From an uncultured bacterium (lineage in GTDB: Bacteria > Bacillota > Clostridia > Peptostreptococcales > Anaerovoracaceae): a stretch of DNA of 21,918 bases. The translations under genes and the position numbers were made by a program. Location: contig CAJMLL010000042.1 of assembly GCA_905214225.1 (NCBI GenBank), positions 1 to 21,918 of the forward strand. Reading direction: 5' to 3'. This document shows, piece by piece, positions 15,671 through 21,918 of the stretch. Positions within the stretch are counted from its first letter, which is position 1, and every line of letters begins with the position of its first letter. The notes below the pieces were generated by a model. It worked only from the letters and a program-made list of their open reading frames with translations. It was not told the DNA's origin and did no database searches.

Positions 15671-15829
15671 ATGCACTTCATATCATGATATTGGGGTCGA
15701 AAGGTAACTGTTCAATCTAATATCACTATAAATAAATGTGCACCGCACAAGAGCGGCTGCATTTAATATCTGCGATTTGAGCAAATGGCTTTTGACCCTT
15801 ACATAATATCATATTATGATTTCATCCCA

Positions 15830-17470
15830 TTACTTATTCTGCTTGTCATCGTACTTGCTGACTGCGGCGATGAAGCCTCTGAACAGTGGATGCGGGCGGT
15901 TCGGTCTGGACTTGAATTCCGGATGTGCCTGTGTGGCGATGAAGAATGGATGGTCTTCCAGTTCGATCATCTCGACGATTCTGCCGTCCGGGGATTTTCC
16001 GGCCAGAACCATGCCGTGCTCCTGCAGGGCTTCGCGGTACTGGTTGTTCACCTCGTATCTGTGTCTGTGTCTTTCCTTGATATGGTCTGTTCCGTACAGC
16101 TCATAGGACTTTGTGCCTTTTGTCAGAACACACGGGTAGGAGCCGAGGCGGAGTGTTCCGCCGATATCGACTACGCCTTCCTGGTCTGGCATCAGGTGGA
16201 TGACCGGGTTCTTTGTATCCGGGTCTACTTCAACACTATTGGCGTCAGTCAGGCCCAGGACGTCTCTTGCGAACTCGACGATGGCCATCTGCATGCCCAG
16301 GCAGAGTCCGAGGAACGGAACTTTGTTTTCTCTGGCATAGCGGATTGCGGCGATCTTTCCGGCAAGTCCTCTGGTGCCGAATCCTCCCGGTACCAGGATT
16401 CCGTCTGCATCTTTCAGGCGGTCGTTGACGTTGTAGCTGCTGACCTCTTCGGAATCAACCCAGTCGATCTTTACGTCGGCGTGGTTGTAGGCGCCGGCTG
16501 CGTGAAGGGCTTCGACGACGGACAGGTATGCGTCATGCAGCTCGACATATTTGCCGACCAGTGCGACATTGACCGTCTTCTTTGGATGCTGCCAGTTGTA
16601 CAGCATCTCTTTCCAGTCTTCCAGCTCCGGCTGCGGGCAAGGCAGCTGCAGGCATTTGCAGGCAATCTGGGCGATGTGCTCTTTTTCCAGAGCCATTGGA
16701 ACCTCGTACAGGATCGGCAGGTCCATGTTCTCGATGACGTTTTCCTTTGGGACGTTGCAGAAGAGGGCGATCTTATTGCGGACTGTTTCTGTCAGCGGCT
16801 TCTCGCAGCGCAGAACCAGAACGTCCGGCTGAATTCCCATTCCCTGCAGATCTTTTACAGAGGACTGGGTCGGCTTGGTCTTCAGTTCTCTGGAGCATGC
16901 CAGATACGGAACCAGGGTAACATGCAGCAGCATGGAATTTCCAGGTCCGATCTCTGCTCTGAACTGGCGGATGGCCTCCAGATACGGCTGGGACTCGATG
17001 TCTCCAACGGTTCCGCCAACTTCGATGATAGCGATTTCTGTATCCATTCCCGGTCCGTCATAATCCTCAACCGCTGCAGGCTGACGATAGAAACGGGACT
17101 TGATTTCGTTGGTGATGTGCGGAATAACCTGAACGGTGCCTCCGCCGTAGTCTCCGCGGCGCTCCTTATTCAGAACCGACCAGTATACCTTTCCGGTAGT
17201 AACGTTGGAGTTCTGTGTCAGAGACTCGTCGATGAAACGCTCATAGTGACCCAGGTCCAGATCTGTCTCTGCGCCGTCATCGGTTACAAATACCTCTCCA
17301 TGCTGAACCGGATTCATTGTGCCCGGATCGATATTAATGTATGGATCAAACTTCTGCATCGTGACCTTATAGCCGCGCGCTTTCAGCAGACGGCCCAGGG
17401 ACGCTGCCGTAATTCCCTTTCCTAATCCAGAAACCACGCCTCCTGTGACAAAAATATACTTTACAGCCAT
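15830..17470 (-). CDS. pyrG: CTP synthase
   Basis: A 546-residue enzyme that makes CTP from UTP, ATP and glutamine. The amidoligase domain (1 to about 270) opens with [20 protein letters not shown], followed by [20 protein letters not shown]. The class I glutamine amidotransferase domain (about 295-540) holds Cys390 in [10 protein letters not shown] and His516/Glu518 in ATQAHPEF, the full catalytic triad. The frame opens earlier at a GTG (17488), but the ATG at 17470 begins the conserved [11 protein letters not shown] and has AAGGGG about 6 bases upstream, so it is chosen. It stands alone, with its own promoter and terminator. The B. subtilis pyrG attenuator, with G-run start and U-rich terminator, is not evident here. 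Confidence 0.97.
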   Translation of the reverse strand: MAVKYIFVTGGVVSGLGKGITAASLGRLLKARGYKVTMQKFDPYINIDPGTMNPVQHGEVFVTDDGAETDLDLGHYERFIDESLTQNSNVTTGKVYWSVLNKERRGDYGGGTVQVIPHITNEIKSRFYRQPAAVEDYDGPGMDTEIAIIEVGGTVGDIESQPYLEAIRQFRAEIGPGNSMLLHVTLVPYLACSRELKTKPTQSSVKDLQGMGIQPDVLVLRCEKPLTETVRNKIALFCNVPKENVIENMDLPILYEVPMALEKEHIAQIACKCLQLPCPQPELEDWKEMLYNWQHPKKTVNVALVGKYVELHDAYLSVVEALHAAGAYNHADVKIDWVDSEEVSSYNVNDRLKDADGILVPGGFGTRGLAGKIAAIRYARENKVPFLGLCLGMQMAIVEFARDVLGLTDANSVEVDPDTKNPVIHLMPDQEGVVDIGGTLRLGSYPCVLTKGTKSYELYGTDHIKERHRHRYEVNNQYREALQEHGMVLAGKSPDGRIVEMIELEDHPFFIATQAHPEFKSRPNRPHPLFRGFIAAVSKYDDKQNK

Positions 17471-17528
17471 AACTTCCCCTTTCTGCACGGATGTTTACCC
17501 ATACTTGACATTGAAACAGCACTGTTCA

Positions 17529-17559
17529 TCACTAACATTCACTAACTTTTATGATACCA
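17529..17559 (-). promoter_or_regulatory. Possible second pyrG promoter with a tandem 8-base repeat
   Basis: On the minus strand TGG-TATCAT (plus-strand 17551-17559) reads as an extended -10 with a start near 17544. Two copies of GTTAGTGA with exact 10-base period (17529-17536 and 17539-17546) overlap that start. Same-face tandem repeats suggest a binding site for a regulator, but no family is recognised. Confidence 0.4.
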
Positions 17560-17570
17560 TAAATTCAACA

Positions 17571-17614
17571 TGCACAGGAACACAATCTTTTACATCCTGA
17601 TCCGCCCCTGTGCA
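17571..17614 (-). other. Leader hairpin of pyrG
   Basis: Perfect 8-bp arms TGCACAGG/CCTGTGCA (17571-17578 and 17607-17614) enclose 28 bases. They lie in the leader of the transcript from the 17649-17677 promoter. No U-run follows. It may be a leader structure or operator; its function is not recognised. Confidence 0.45.
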
Positions 17615-17648
17615 GTATTTCTCCGAAATTTATTTTTACAACTTAATT

Positions 17649-17677
17649 ATTCTAATGCGAAACGGGCATCAGGTCAA
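17649..17677 (-). promoter_or_regulatory. Main promoter of pyrG
   Basis: The minus strand shows -35 TTGACC (plus-strand 17672-17677), an exact 17-bp spacer and -10 TAGAAT (17649-17654), each 5 of 6. The predicted start is near 17642, giving a leader of about 170 bases that contains a hairpin and a possible second promoter. The 305-base gap between radA and pyrG holds these elements and no gene. Confidence 0.78.
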
Positions 17678-17775
17678 CTGAAAACCGCAATCCCTTCACG
17701 CAGCATCGCACTTTTCCCGTAAGATTTCCCCTTGCACAGATATTTTTTGACAAAAATCAATCCGCATATCCTGCA

Positions 17776-19176
17776 TCAGTCAAGGAAAACATGCGCTGCC
17801 GCATACAGGTTTTTCACACCGGCTATCTGGCACGAGGACGGGATCTTTGAACGGTCAATGCGCTCCGCGCTCCGTTCTGGCAGAATGACCTGCTGATAGC
17901 CGAGGCGCGCGGCTTCCATGACGATGCGATCTGCGTTCTGCACGGAACGCAGCTCACCGGTCAGACCGACTTCTCCAAATGCCACAACTCTTCTGGACGG
18001 TGCTGCTCCGCGAATGGTGGAATAGATCGCCAGGGCAACGCCCAGGTCGACGGAGGTTCTGTCTGCCCGCAGACCGCCAACGATATTGACGTAAACATCC
18101 TGATCGGAAAGATTCAGGCCCAGTTTTTTCTCTAGGACGGCCAGAATCATCGCCAGGCGCTTCTGGTCAACGCCGACTGCCGTCCGGCGCGGGAAGCCTG
18201 CCGTCGTGCGGGAGGTCAGGGCCTGCACTTCCAGGAATACCGGGCGGCTTCCTTCATAGACAGCGGTAATGACGGATCCCTCTTCACTCACATCTGTGTT
18301 TTCAAGGAAGGTTGCGGAAATATCCTGAATTTCCATCAGTCCGTGCTCTTCCATCCGGAAAGCGCCGATTTCACTGGTCGTCCCGAAGCGGTTTTTGAAG
18401 GCGCGGAGAATGCGCACTTCGTGGTCACGTTCGCCGGAAAAATGCAGCACGGTATCCACCAGGTGCTCGACCGTTTTCGGACCTGCCAGTTCGCCGCTCT
18501 TGGTGACATGGGCGACGATGAACACCGGCACATTCCAGGACTTTCCGATCTTCATCAGCATGTTTCCGCAGGTTCTCACCTGAGAGACGCTGCCGGGCGC
18601 GGAATCCAGCGTATCGGAATAGATGGTCTGGATGGAGTCGATGATCAGGAATTTCGGCTTGCAGGATTCACTGACTGCCATGATGTTTTCCATATTGGTC
18701 TCTGCCATGACCAGAAGGGAATCCGGGAGACTGCCGCACACACGGTCTGCGCGCATCTTGATCTGCTCTTCCGACTCCTCGCCAGACACGTACAGCACCG
18801 TGCCCTCTTGCGCGGCGATTTTTGCCGCCGCCTGAATGATCAGTGTGGACTTTCCGATTCCCGGTTCGCCAGAGATCAGGGTCAGGGAGCCCGGGACCAG
18901 ACCGCCGCCCAGAACCCTGTCCAGTTCACGGATTCCGGTCTTGATTCTCGCATACTCGGCGGACCCGACTTTCTTCAGTCTCTTCGGGCGTGCCGCCCCG
19001 CCCGCCGTTTCCCCGGATCCGGCGGAGACCCGGCGTCTCGTATCCTGCGCGTCGTCCGGAACGACCGTCTCTTCCACCATCGAACCGAAGGCACCGCAGA
19101 TACAGCGCCCGAGCCATTTCGGACTCTCATATCCACATTCCTGACATACCCATACCGTCTGCGGCTTTTTTGACAT
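17776..19176 (-). CDS. radA: DNA repair protein RadA (Sms), with altered zinc finger
   Basis: A 466-residue RadA. An N-terminal zinc-finger segment is followed by a RecA-like ATPase with Walker A GEPGIGKS (103-110), Walker B FLIIDS (176-181) and the RadA signature KNRFG (261-265). A Lon-protease-like C-terminal domain (about 290-466) completes it. RadA is a branch-migration helicase that helps RecA process recombination intermediates. The zinc finger reads VCQECGYESPKWLGRCICGA: the second pair is CxC (Cys25, Cys27) where CxxC (CPxC) is usual, and the following Trp is Phe. The start is set by AGGAG 8 bases before the ATG. It normally sits beside disA and yacL in Firmicutes; here pyrG follows and disA is absent from the window. 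Confidence 0.96.
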   Translation of the reverse strand: MSKKPQTVWVCQECGYESPKWLGRCICGAFGSMVEETVVPDDAQDTRRRVSAGSGETAGGAARPKRLKKVGSAEYARIKTGIRELDRVLGGGLVPGSLTLISGEPGIGKSTLIIQAAAKIAAQEGTVLYVSGEESEEQIKMRADRVCGSLPDSLLVMAETNMENIMAVSESCKPKFLIIDSIQTIYSDTLDSAPGSVSQVRTCGNMLMKIGKSWNVPVFIVAHVTKSGELAGPKTVEHLVDTVLHFSGERDHEVRILRAFKNRFGTTSEIGAFRMEEHGLMEIQDISATFLENTDVSEEGSVITAVYEGSRPVFLEVQALTSRTTAGFPRRTAVGVDQKRLAMILAVLEKKLGLNLSDQDVYVNIVGGLRADRTSVDLGVALAIYSTIRGAAPSRRVVAFGEVGLTGELRSVQNADRIVMEAARLGYQQVILPERSAERIDRSKIPSSCQIAGVKNLYAAAHVFLD

Positions 19177-19208
19177 TATTTCTGCTCCTCTCCGTGTTTA
19201 CTGTTTCT

Positions 19209-19272
19209 ATTATACACAATCCTGCGCGTCTGACCCTTCGACTTTTTTCGGCTTTTTTCGACGTTTTTCGAC
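19209..19272 (-). promoter_or_regulatory. radA promoter with phased A-tracts
   Basis: A perfect -10 TATAAT (plus-strand 19209-19214) lies 33 bases before the radA ATG, with no usable -35. Directly upstream, three runs of five to six A (minus strand; plus-strand 19243-19248, 19253-19258, 19264-19268) recur every 10 bases within a GTCGAAAAAA-type decamer repeat (19237-19272). With a start near 19202 they lie at about -41 to -66, where curved DNA or an UP element can replace a -35. Confidence 0.6.
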
Positions 19273-19455
19273 GCGCAGCCGTTCCCGGCCACGGACTGTT
19301 TTTTTAGGTCGGGAACGGAATGCCATCCGCGCGTTTTCCTGACTCTCTTCTCCCACGGTCGGGGAACTGGCCCGCTTACCCCGAGTTTCCGACAATATAT
19401 GTATCCTGTATGCACGAACGCAGGGGTTCTATATTCATTACTTCTCCCGAACAGC

Positions 19456-19507
19456 GGAAGACGCGCGGCATCCGCTTTCGCTTCTGCCGTGCGTCTTCCA
19501 TTTTTTT
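19456..19507 (+). terminator. Plus-strand intrinsic terminator with no upstream plus-strand gene
   Basis: A 15-bp stem (19456-19470 with 19485-19499) has a 14-base loop, followed by one A and seven T (19501-19507). One pair is G-U on the plus-strand RNA but A-C on the minus strand, and a T-run exists only on the plus side. It therefore works in the plus direction, although both neighbouring genes are on the minus strand. Confidence 0.75.
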
Positions 19508-19589
19508 ATAACACCACCGTGACGCGGGATTGCGCCACTTTCACACACTCAAACCTGGATTGGCAAAATCCCTGTTTTCTTGCCCGGGT

Positions 19590-21560
19590 TTATTTTGCCG
19601 CCTTCTTTTCTTCCTCTTCATGTGCCGCGATGATCTTCTCGGCGAGGGACTTCGGAACTTCGAAGTATTTATCGAACTTCATGGTGAAGTGGCCTCTGCC
19701 CTTGGTCATGGAGCGGAGGGCCAGGGCATAATCGAACAGCTCGGCCTGCGGCGCTGCGGCTACCAGCATCTGACTTCCGTCCGGCTGCGGCTCCATGCCC
19801 ATGATTCTGCCTCTTCTCTTGGTCATATCGCCCATGACGGCTCCGGTATCTTCATTCGGAACATAGATGTTCAGGGACATGATCGGCTCCAGCAGAACCG
19901 GATCGGCTTCCTTGATTCCCTTCTTGAACGCAAGTGATGCGGCGATCTTGAAGGAAACTTCGTTGGAATCTACCGGGTGGTAAGATCCATCGTACAGAAC
20001 GGCCTTGACGCCCTGGACCTTGCAGCCGGCCAGAGGTCCCTTATTCAGGCACTCTCTGAGACCTTTTTCAACTGCCGGAATGAAGTTCTTCGGAATGGCT
20101 CCGCCGAAGATTTCCTCGGAGAATTCGAAGTCTTCCTTGGACGGGGAGAAGCGGATATAAACGTCTCCGTACTGTCCGGCTCCTCCGGACTGCTTCTTAT
20201 GCTTTCCTTCTACATCGGATGTTCCCTTGATGGTCTCGCGGTATGCGATCTTCTGCGGAACAATGTTGACTTCAACACCAAAACGGTCTTTCAGCTTGGC
20301 CAGGATAACGTTCAGCTGAATATCTCCCTGTCCTCCGAGCAGTGTCTGATGGGTCTCGACATTTCTTTCAACAACAAAGGAAGGATCCTCGAGCATCAGT
20401 CTCTTCAGGCTCGTGCTCATTTTCTCCTCATCGTTTTTATCTTTTGCCTCAATGGCGATGTAGTAGCAAGGCTCCGGGAAATCCAGCGGCTGGTAGACGA
20501 CATCCACGCCCTTGGCGCAGAGTGTGTCTCCGCTTTCTACGTTCGGCAGCTTGGCAACGGCTACGAGATCGCCGGCTTCCGCGTAATTCAGCTCCGTCTG
20601 GGATTTTCCGCGCAGGAAGAACAGTTTTCCGATCTTCTCCGTCTTTTCAAGACGCGGAATATAGACTTCATCGCCGCTGTTGATCTTTCCGGTGATAACT
20701 TTCATCAGAGAAATCTTTCCGACGAACGGGTCGATGATGGTCTTGAAGACGAATGCCGACATCTTGGCATCGGTAACCGGCTCCTGCTCAACCAGTTCGC
20801 TCTTCTTATTGAATGCCTGATACGGTCCGTGCATCAGCGGCGTCGGAACGTAGGTGACGATCAGATCCAGCAGTCCTTCAATTCCCTCGCTGATCTTGAA
20901 TGCGGAGGAGCAGACCGGAACGATCTCGCCGGCAGAAATTCCTTCCAGAAGACCTCTGCGGATTTCCTCATCCGTAAACTCTTCTCCCTCAAAATATTTT
21001 TCCATCAGCTCATCATCGGAGCTTGCGATGGCTTCTTTCAGATCATCGTCGATTTCCGCGGAAAGCGGCCAGCTCAGCGGGATCAGCTTGCTGCCGAATG
21101 CTTCCTTCAGCTCATCAAAGGTCTTATAGAAATCGAACTCGTCCTTATCACGCTTATTGATAACGATAAATCTCGGGGTATGATAACGCTCGCAGTTTTC
21201 CCATGCCTGATGGGTTCCGACCTGTACGCCCGCGCCGGCATCGACCAAAATCAGAGCCGCGTCTGCTGCACGCAGAGCCGCATTAACTTCACCGACAAAG
21301 TCCGGGTATCCCGGAGTATCGATAAAATTGATCTTATTTTCTTTCCATTCTACTGGAACAACAGTCGTATTAATGGAATAGCCGCGCTCGATCTCCATCT
21401 TGTCGTAGTCCGAAACCGTATTTCCGGCCTCGATGCTTCCCAGTTTCTTTGTAACGCCTGAAGCATGGAGTGCAGATTCCAGGAATGTGGTCTTTCCGCA
21501 CCCTCCATGTCCAAGCAGAGCGACATTACGGATGTTTTCACTCGTGTAGCCTTTCATCAT
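19590..21560 (-). CDS. EF-G-like translation GTPase (EF-G2 type)
   Basis: A 656-residue protein with all five EF-G domains. It has G1 GHGGCGKT (17-24), G3 DTPGYPDF (81-88), G4 NKRD (135-138), domain II/III to about 450, domain IV with LYDGSYHPVDSNEVSFKIA, and domain V. Canonical EF-G has GHIDAGKT and DTPGH; here the switch-II catalytic histidine is Tyr85. These features mark the EF-G paralogue group (Thermus EF-G-2 type), not the main translocase. The role of that group in Firmicutes is not settled; ribosome binding is likely. GAGGAGG stands 9 bases before the first of two adjacent ATGs. The C-terminus ends in a Glu/Lys/Ala-rich helix. It stands alone, with candidate promoters upstream and no clear terminator of its own. 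Confidence 0.92.
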   Translation of the reverse strand: MMKGYTSENIRNVALLGHGGCGKTTFLESALHASGVTKKLGSIEAGNTVSDYDKMEIERGYSINTTVVPVEWKENKINFIDTPGYPDFVGEVNAALRAADAALILVDAGAGVQVGTHQAWENCERYHTPRFIVINKRDKDEFDFYKTFDELKEAFGSKLIPLSWPLSAEIDDDLKEAIASSDDELMEKYFEGEEFTDEEIRRGLLEGISAGEIVPVCSSAFKISEGIEGLLDLIVTYVPTPLMHGPYQAFNKKSELVEQEPVTDAKMSAFVFKTIIDPFVGKISLMKVITGKINSGDEVYIPRLEKTEKIGKLFFLRGKSQTELNYAEAGDLVAVAKLPNVESGDTLCAKGVDVVYQPLDFPEPCYYIAIEAKDKNDEEKMSTSLKRLMLEDPSFVVERNVETHQTLLGGQGDIQLNVILAKLKDRFGVEVNIVPQKIAYRETIKGTSDVEGKHKKQSGGAGQYGDVYIRFSPSKEDFEFSEEIFGGAIPKNFIPAVEKGLRECLNKGPLAGCKVQGVKAVLYDGSYHPVDSNEVSFKIAASLAFKKGIKEADPVLLEPIMSLNIYVPNEDTGAVMGDMTKRRGRIMGMEPQPDGSQMLVAAAPQAELFDYALALRSMTKGRGHFTMKFDKYFEVPKSLAEKIIAAHEEEEKKAAK

Positions 21561-21713
21561 GATATGCTTCCTCCTCTTATCCGCCTTCCGGCCCGCTCCG
21601 CCGTCCGGCAGTATTTATTTTATTAATATATCTGCCACAGGATATACTGATTCGGCACTGTCTTCTGTGTTTTTAAATGATTCTGTCAATTTTCTTGCCG
21701 CAGTCTTCCCCAT

Positions 21714-21742
21714 AGCATAATGAATAATCAAATTTCTGTCAC
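21714..21742 (-). promoter_or_regulatory. Candidate proximal promoter of the EF-G2 gene
   Basis: Minus-strand GTGACA (plus-strand 21737-21742), a 17-bp spacer and TATGCT (21714-21719). The -35 is 5 of 6 and the -10 is 4 of 6. The start would be near 21707. Confidence 0.45.
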
Positions 21743-21748
21743 AACACT

Positions 21749-21777
21749 ATTATATACGCCCGCGGACATTTTATCTA
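21749..21777 (-). promoter_or_regulatory. Candidate distal promoter of the EF-G2 gene
   Basis: A perfect -10 TATAAT (plus-strand 21749-21754) lies 17 bases from TAGATA (21772-21777, 4 of 6) on the minus strand. The start would be near 21742, with a leader of about 180 bases. It is the better of the two by its -10 box. Confidence 0.55.
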
Positions 21778-21918
21778 CCTTTTTCAAATTTTCGATAAAT
21801 ATTTTTCCTCGTACAGGACAAAACACACCCGCAAGAAAAAAGGACCGCGCCGCGATTGCTCGCCTTTGAACTGCTCCCCGTCAAGAGGACAGTGAAAAAA
21901 CATAATATTTTTGACCAG

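Larger units (their letters stand above)
14840..15829. other. 990-bp region between the kinase and pyrG with no convincing gene
   Basis: The first ~140 bases continue the Ser/Asn-rich coding style in a different frame, up to a TGA near 14979. From about 14980 the composition turns AT-rich. Visible elements are a branched, terminator-like structure (14998-15094), a TTGACA box at 15122-15127 with a poor -10, and a 58-codon minus-strand open frame (15022-15198). There is also a CT-rich stretch with a 12-base direct repeat (15564-15575 and 15592-15603), the bidirectional terminator at 15625-15670, and a 15-base AT palindrome at 15802-15816. Frames at 15455-15688 overlap the terminator, lack good ribosome sites and resemble nothing known. 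Confidence 0.6.
19177..19589. other. 413-bp gap between radA and the EF-G2 gene
   Basis: No convincing gene on either strand. It holds the radA promoter with phased A-tracts (19209-19272), a 9-bp dyad CCGTTCCCG/CGGGAACGG (19279-19287/19310-19318) with an A/T-rich loop, and a plus-strand terminator (19456-19507). A 79-codon minus frame (19176-19415) has no ribosome site and takes its Lys-rich part from the A-tract repeat, so it is not called. Confidence 0.6.
21561..21918. other. 358-bp region upstream of the EF-G2 gene, no gene seen
   Basis: The stretch holds the two candidate promoters described separately and a leader of up to about 180 bases. From about 21800 to the window edge there is a GC-rich patch and short A-runs. 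No ORF or RNA gene is recognised. Confidence 0.55.

Noticed and set aside
15455..15688. Two overlapping 73-75 codon frames on opposite strands
   Set aside because: Both run through the 14-bp terminator stem, lack ribosome sites and resemble no family.
15785..17425. Long plus-strand frame opposite pyrG
   Set aside because: Antisense shadow; pyrG has the full catalytic triad and an expected length. The same applies to the long frames opposite cysS, proS and the EF-G2 gene.
19176..19415. 79-codon minus-strand frame ending at the radA start
   Set aside because: No ribosome site; its Lys-rich part comes from the phased A-tract repeat.
19416..19429. Possible LexA (SOS) box GAAC-N6-GTTC upstream of radA
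   Set aside because: The Firmicutes box needs a 4-base spacer between GAAC and GTTC; here it is 6, and the site is far from the promoter.

Overview
The window reads as a chromosomal housekeeping region of a Gram-positive anaerobe of the class Clostridia. A Lachnospiraceae-like genome is my best guess, on protein style only. The evidence is consensus AGGAGG-type ribosome sites, a SigH-type sigma factor next to RlmB and Mini-III, an OmpR/HAMP-kinase pair of Firmicutes type, and a gene order recalling the Bacillus/Clostridium radA-yacL-ispD-ispF-cysS-mrnC-rlmB-sigH block. GC content looks moderate (about half, by eye), except for an AT-rich non-coding stretch at 14980-15830. I see no IS element, phage gene, CRISPR array or defence gene.

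Layout, read in the direction of most genes (minus strand, right to left). An EF-G2-type translation GTPase (19590-21560) stands alone behind two candidate promoters. radA (17776-19176) follows, behind a promoter with helically phased A-tracts. pyrG (15830-17470) has its own promoter and a structured leader. A two-component system lies on the opposite strand: response regulator 12341-13027 and histidine kinase 13259-14839. It is followed by about 990 bp with no convincing gene, ending in terminators. A yacL-like PIN/TRAM membrane protein and a fused ispDF (12121-9710) share a divergent promoter facing the response regulator. proS (7756-9501) has its own promoter and a textbook terminator. Two half-size chromate-transporter genes (6292-7599) come next. 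A long operon then starts at a good promoter near 6243-6272: cyclophilin, cysS, mrnC, thyA, dfrA, rlmB, sigH. Finally a separate promoter drives tRNA-Thr(GGT) and the start of tuf, which is cut by the window edge.

How the genes work together. Most serve translation: tRNA charging (proS, cysS), rRNA maturation and modification (mrnC, rlmB), elongation (tuf, EF-G2) and tRNA-Thr. Others supply precursors: pyrG makes CTP, and thyA with dfrA makes dTMP while recycling folate. ispDF makes the isoprenoid intermediate MEcPP. radA serves recombination, sigH regulates stationary-phase genes, and the two-component system senses an unknown signal.

I did not find a clearly new multi-gene system. The best leads are smaller. 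They are an orphan plus-strand terminator between radA and EF-G2 (19456-19507), phased A-tracts upstream of radA, a 14-bp hairpin over the first possible ispDF start, and a one-residue deletion in the RadA zinc finger. There is also a kinase tail whose Ser/Asn-rich composition continues in another frame past the stop, an Arg/Gly-rich extension on RlmB, and a structured AT-rich region behind the kinase.
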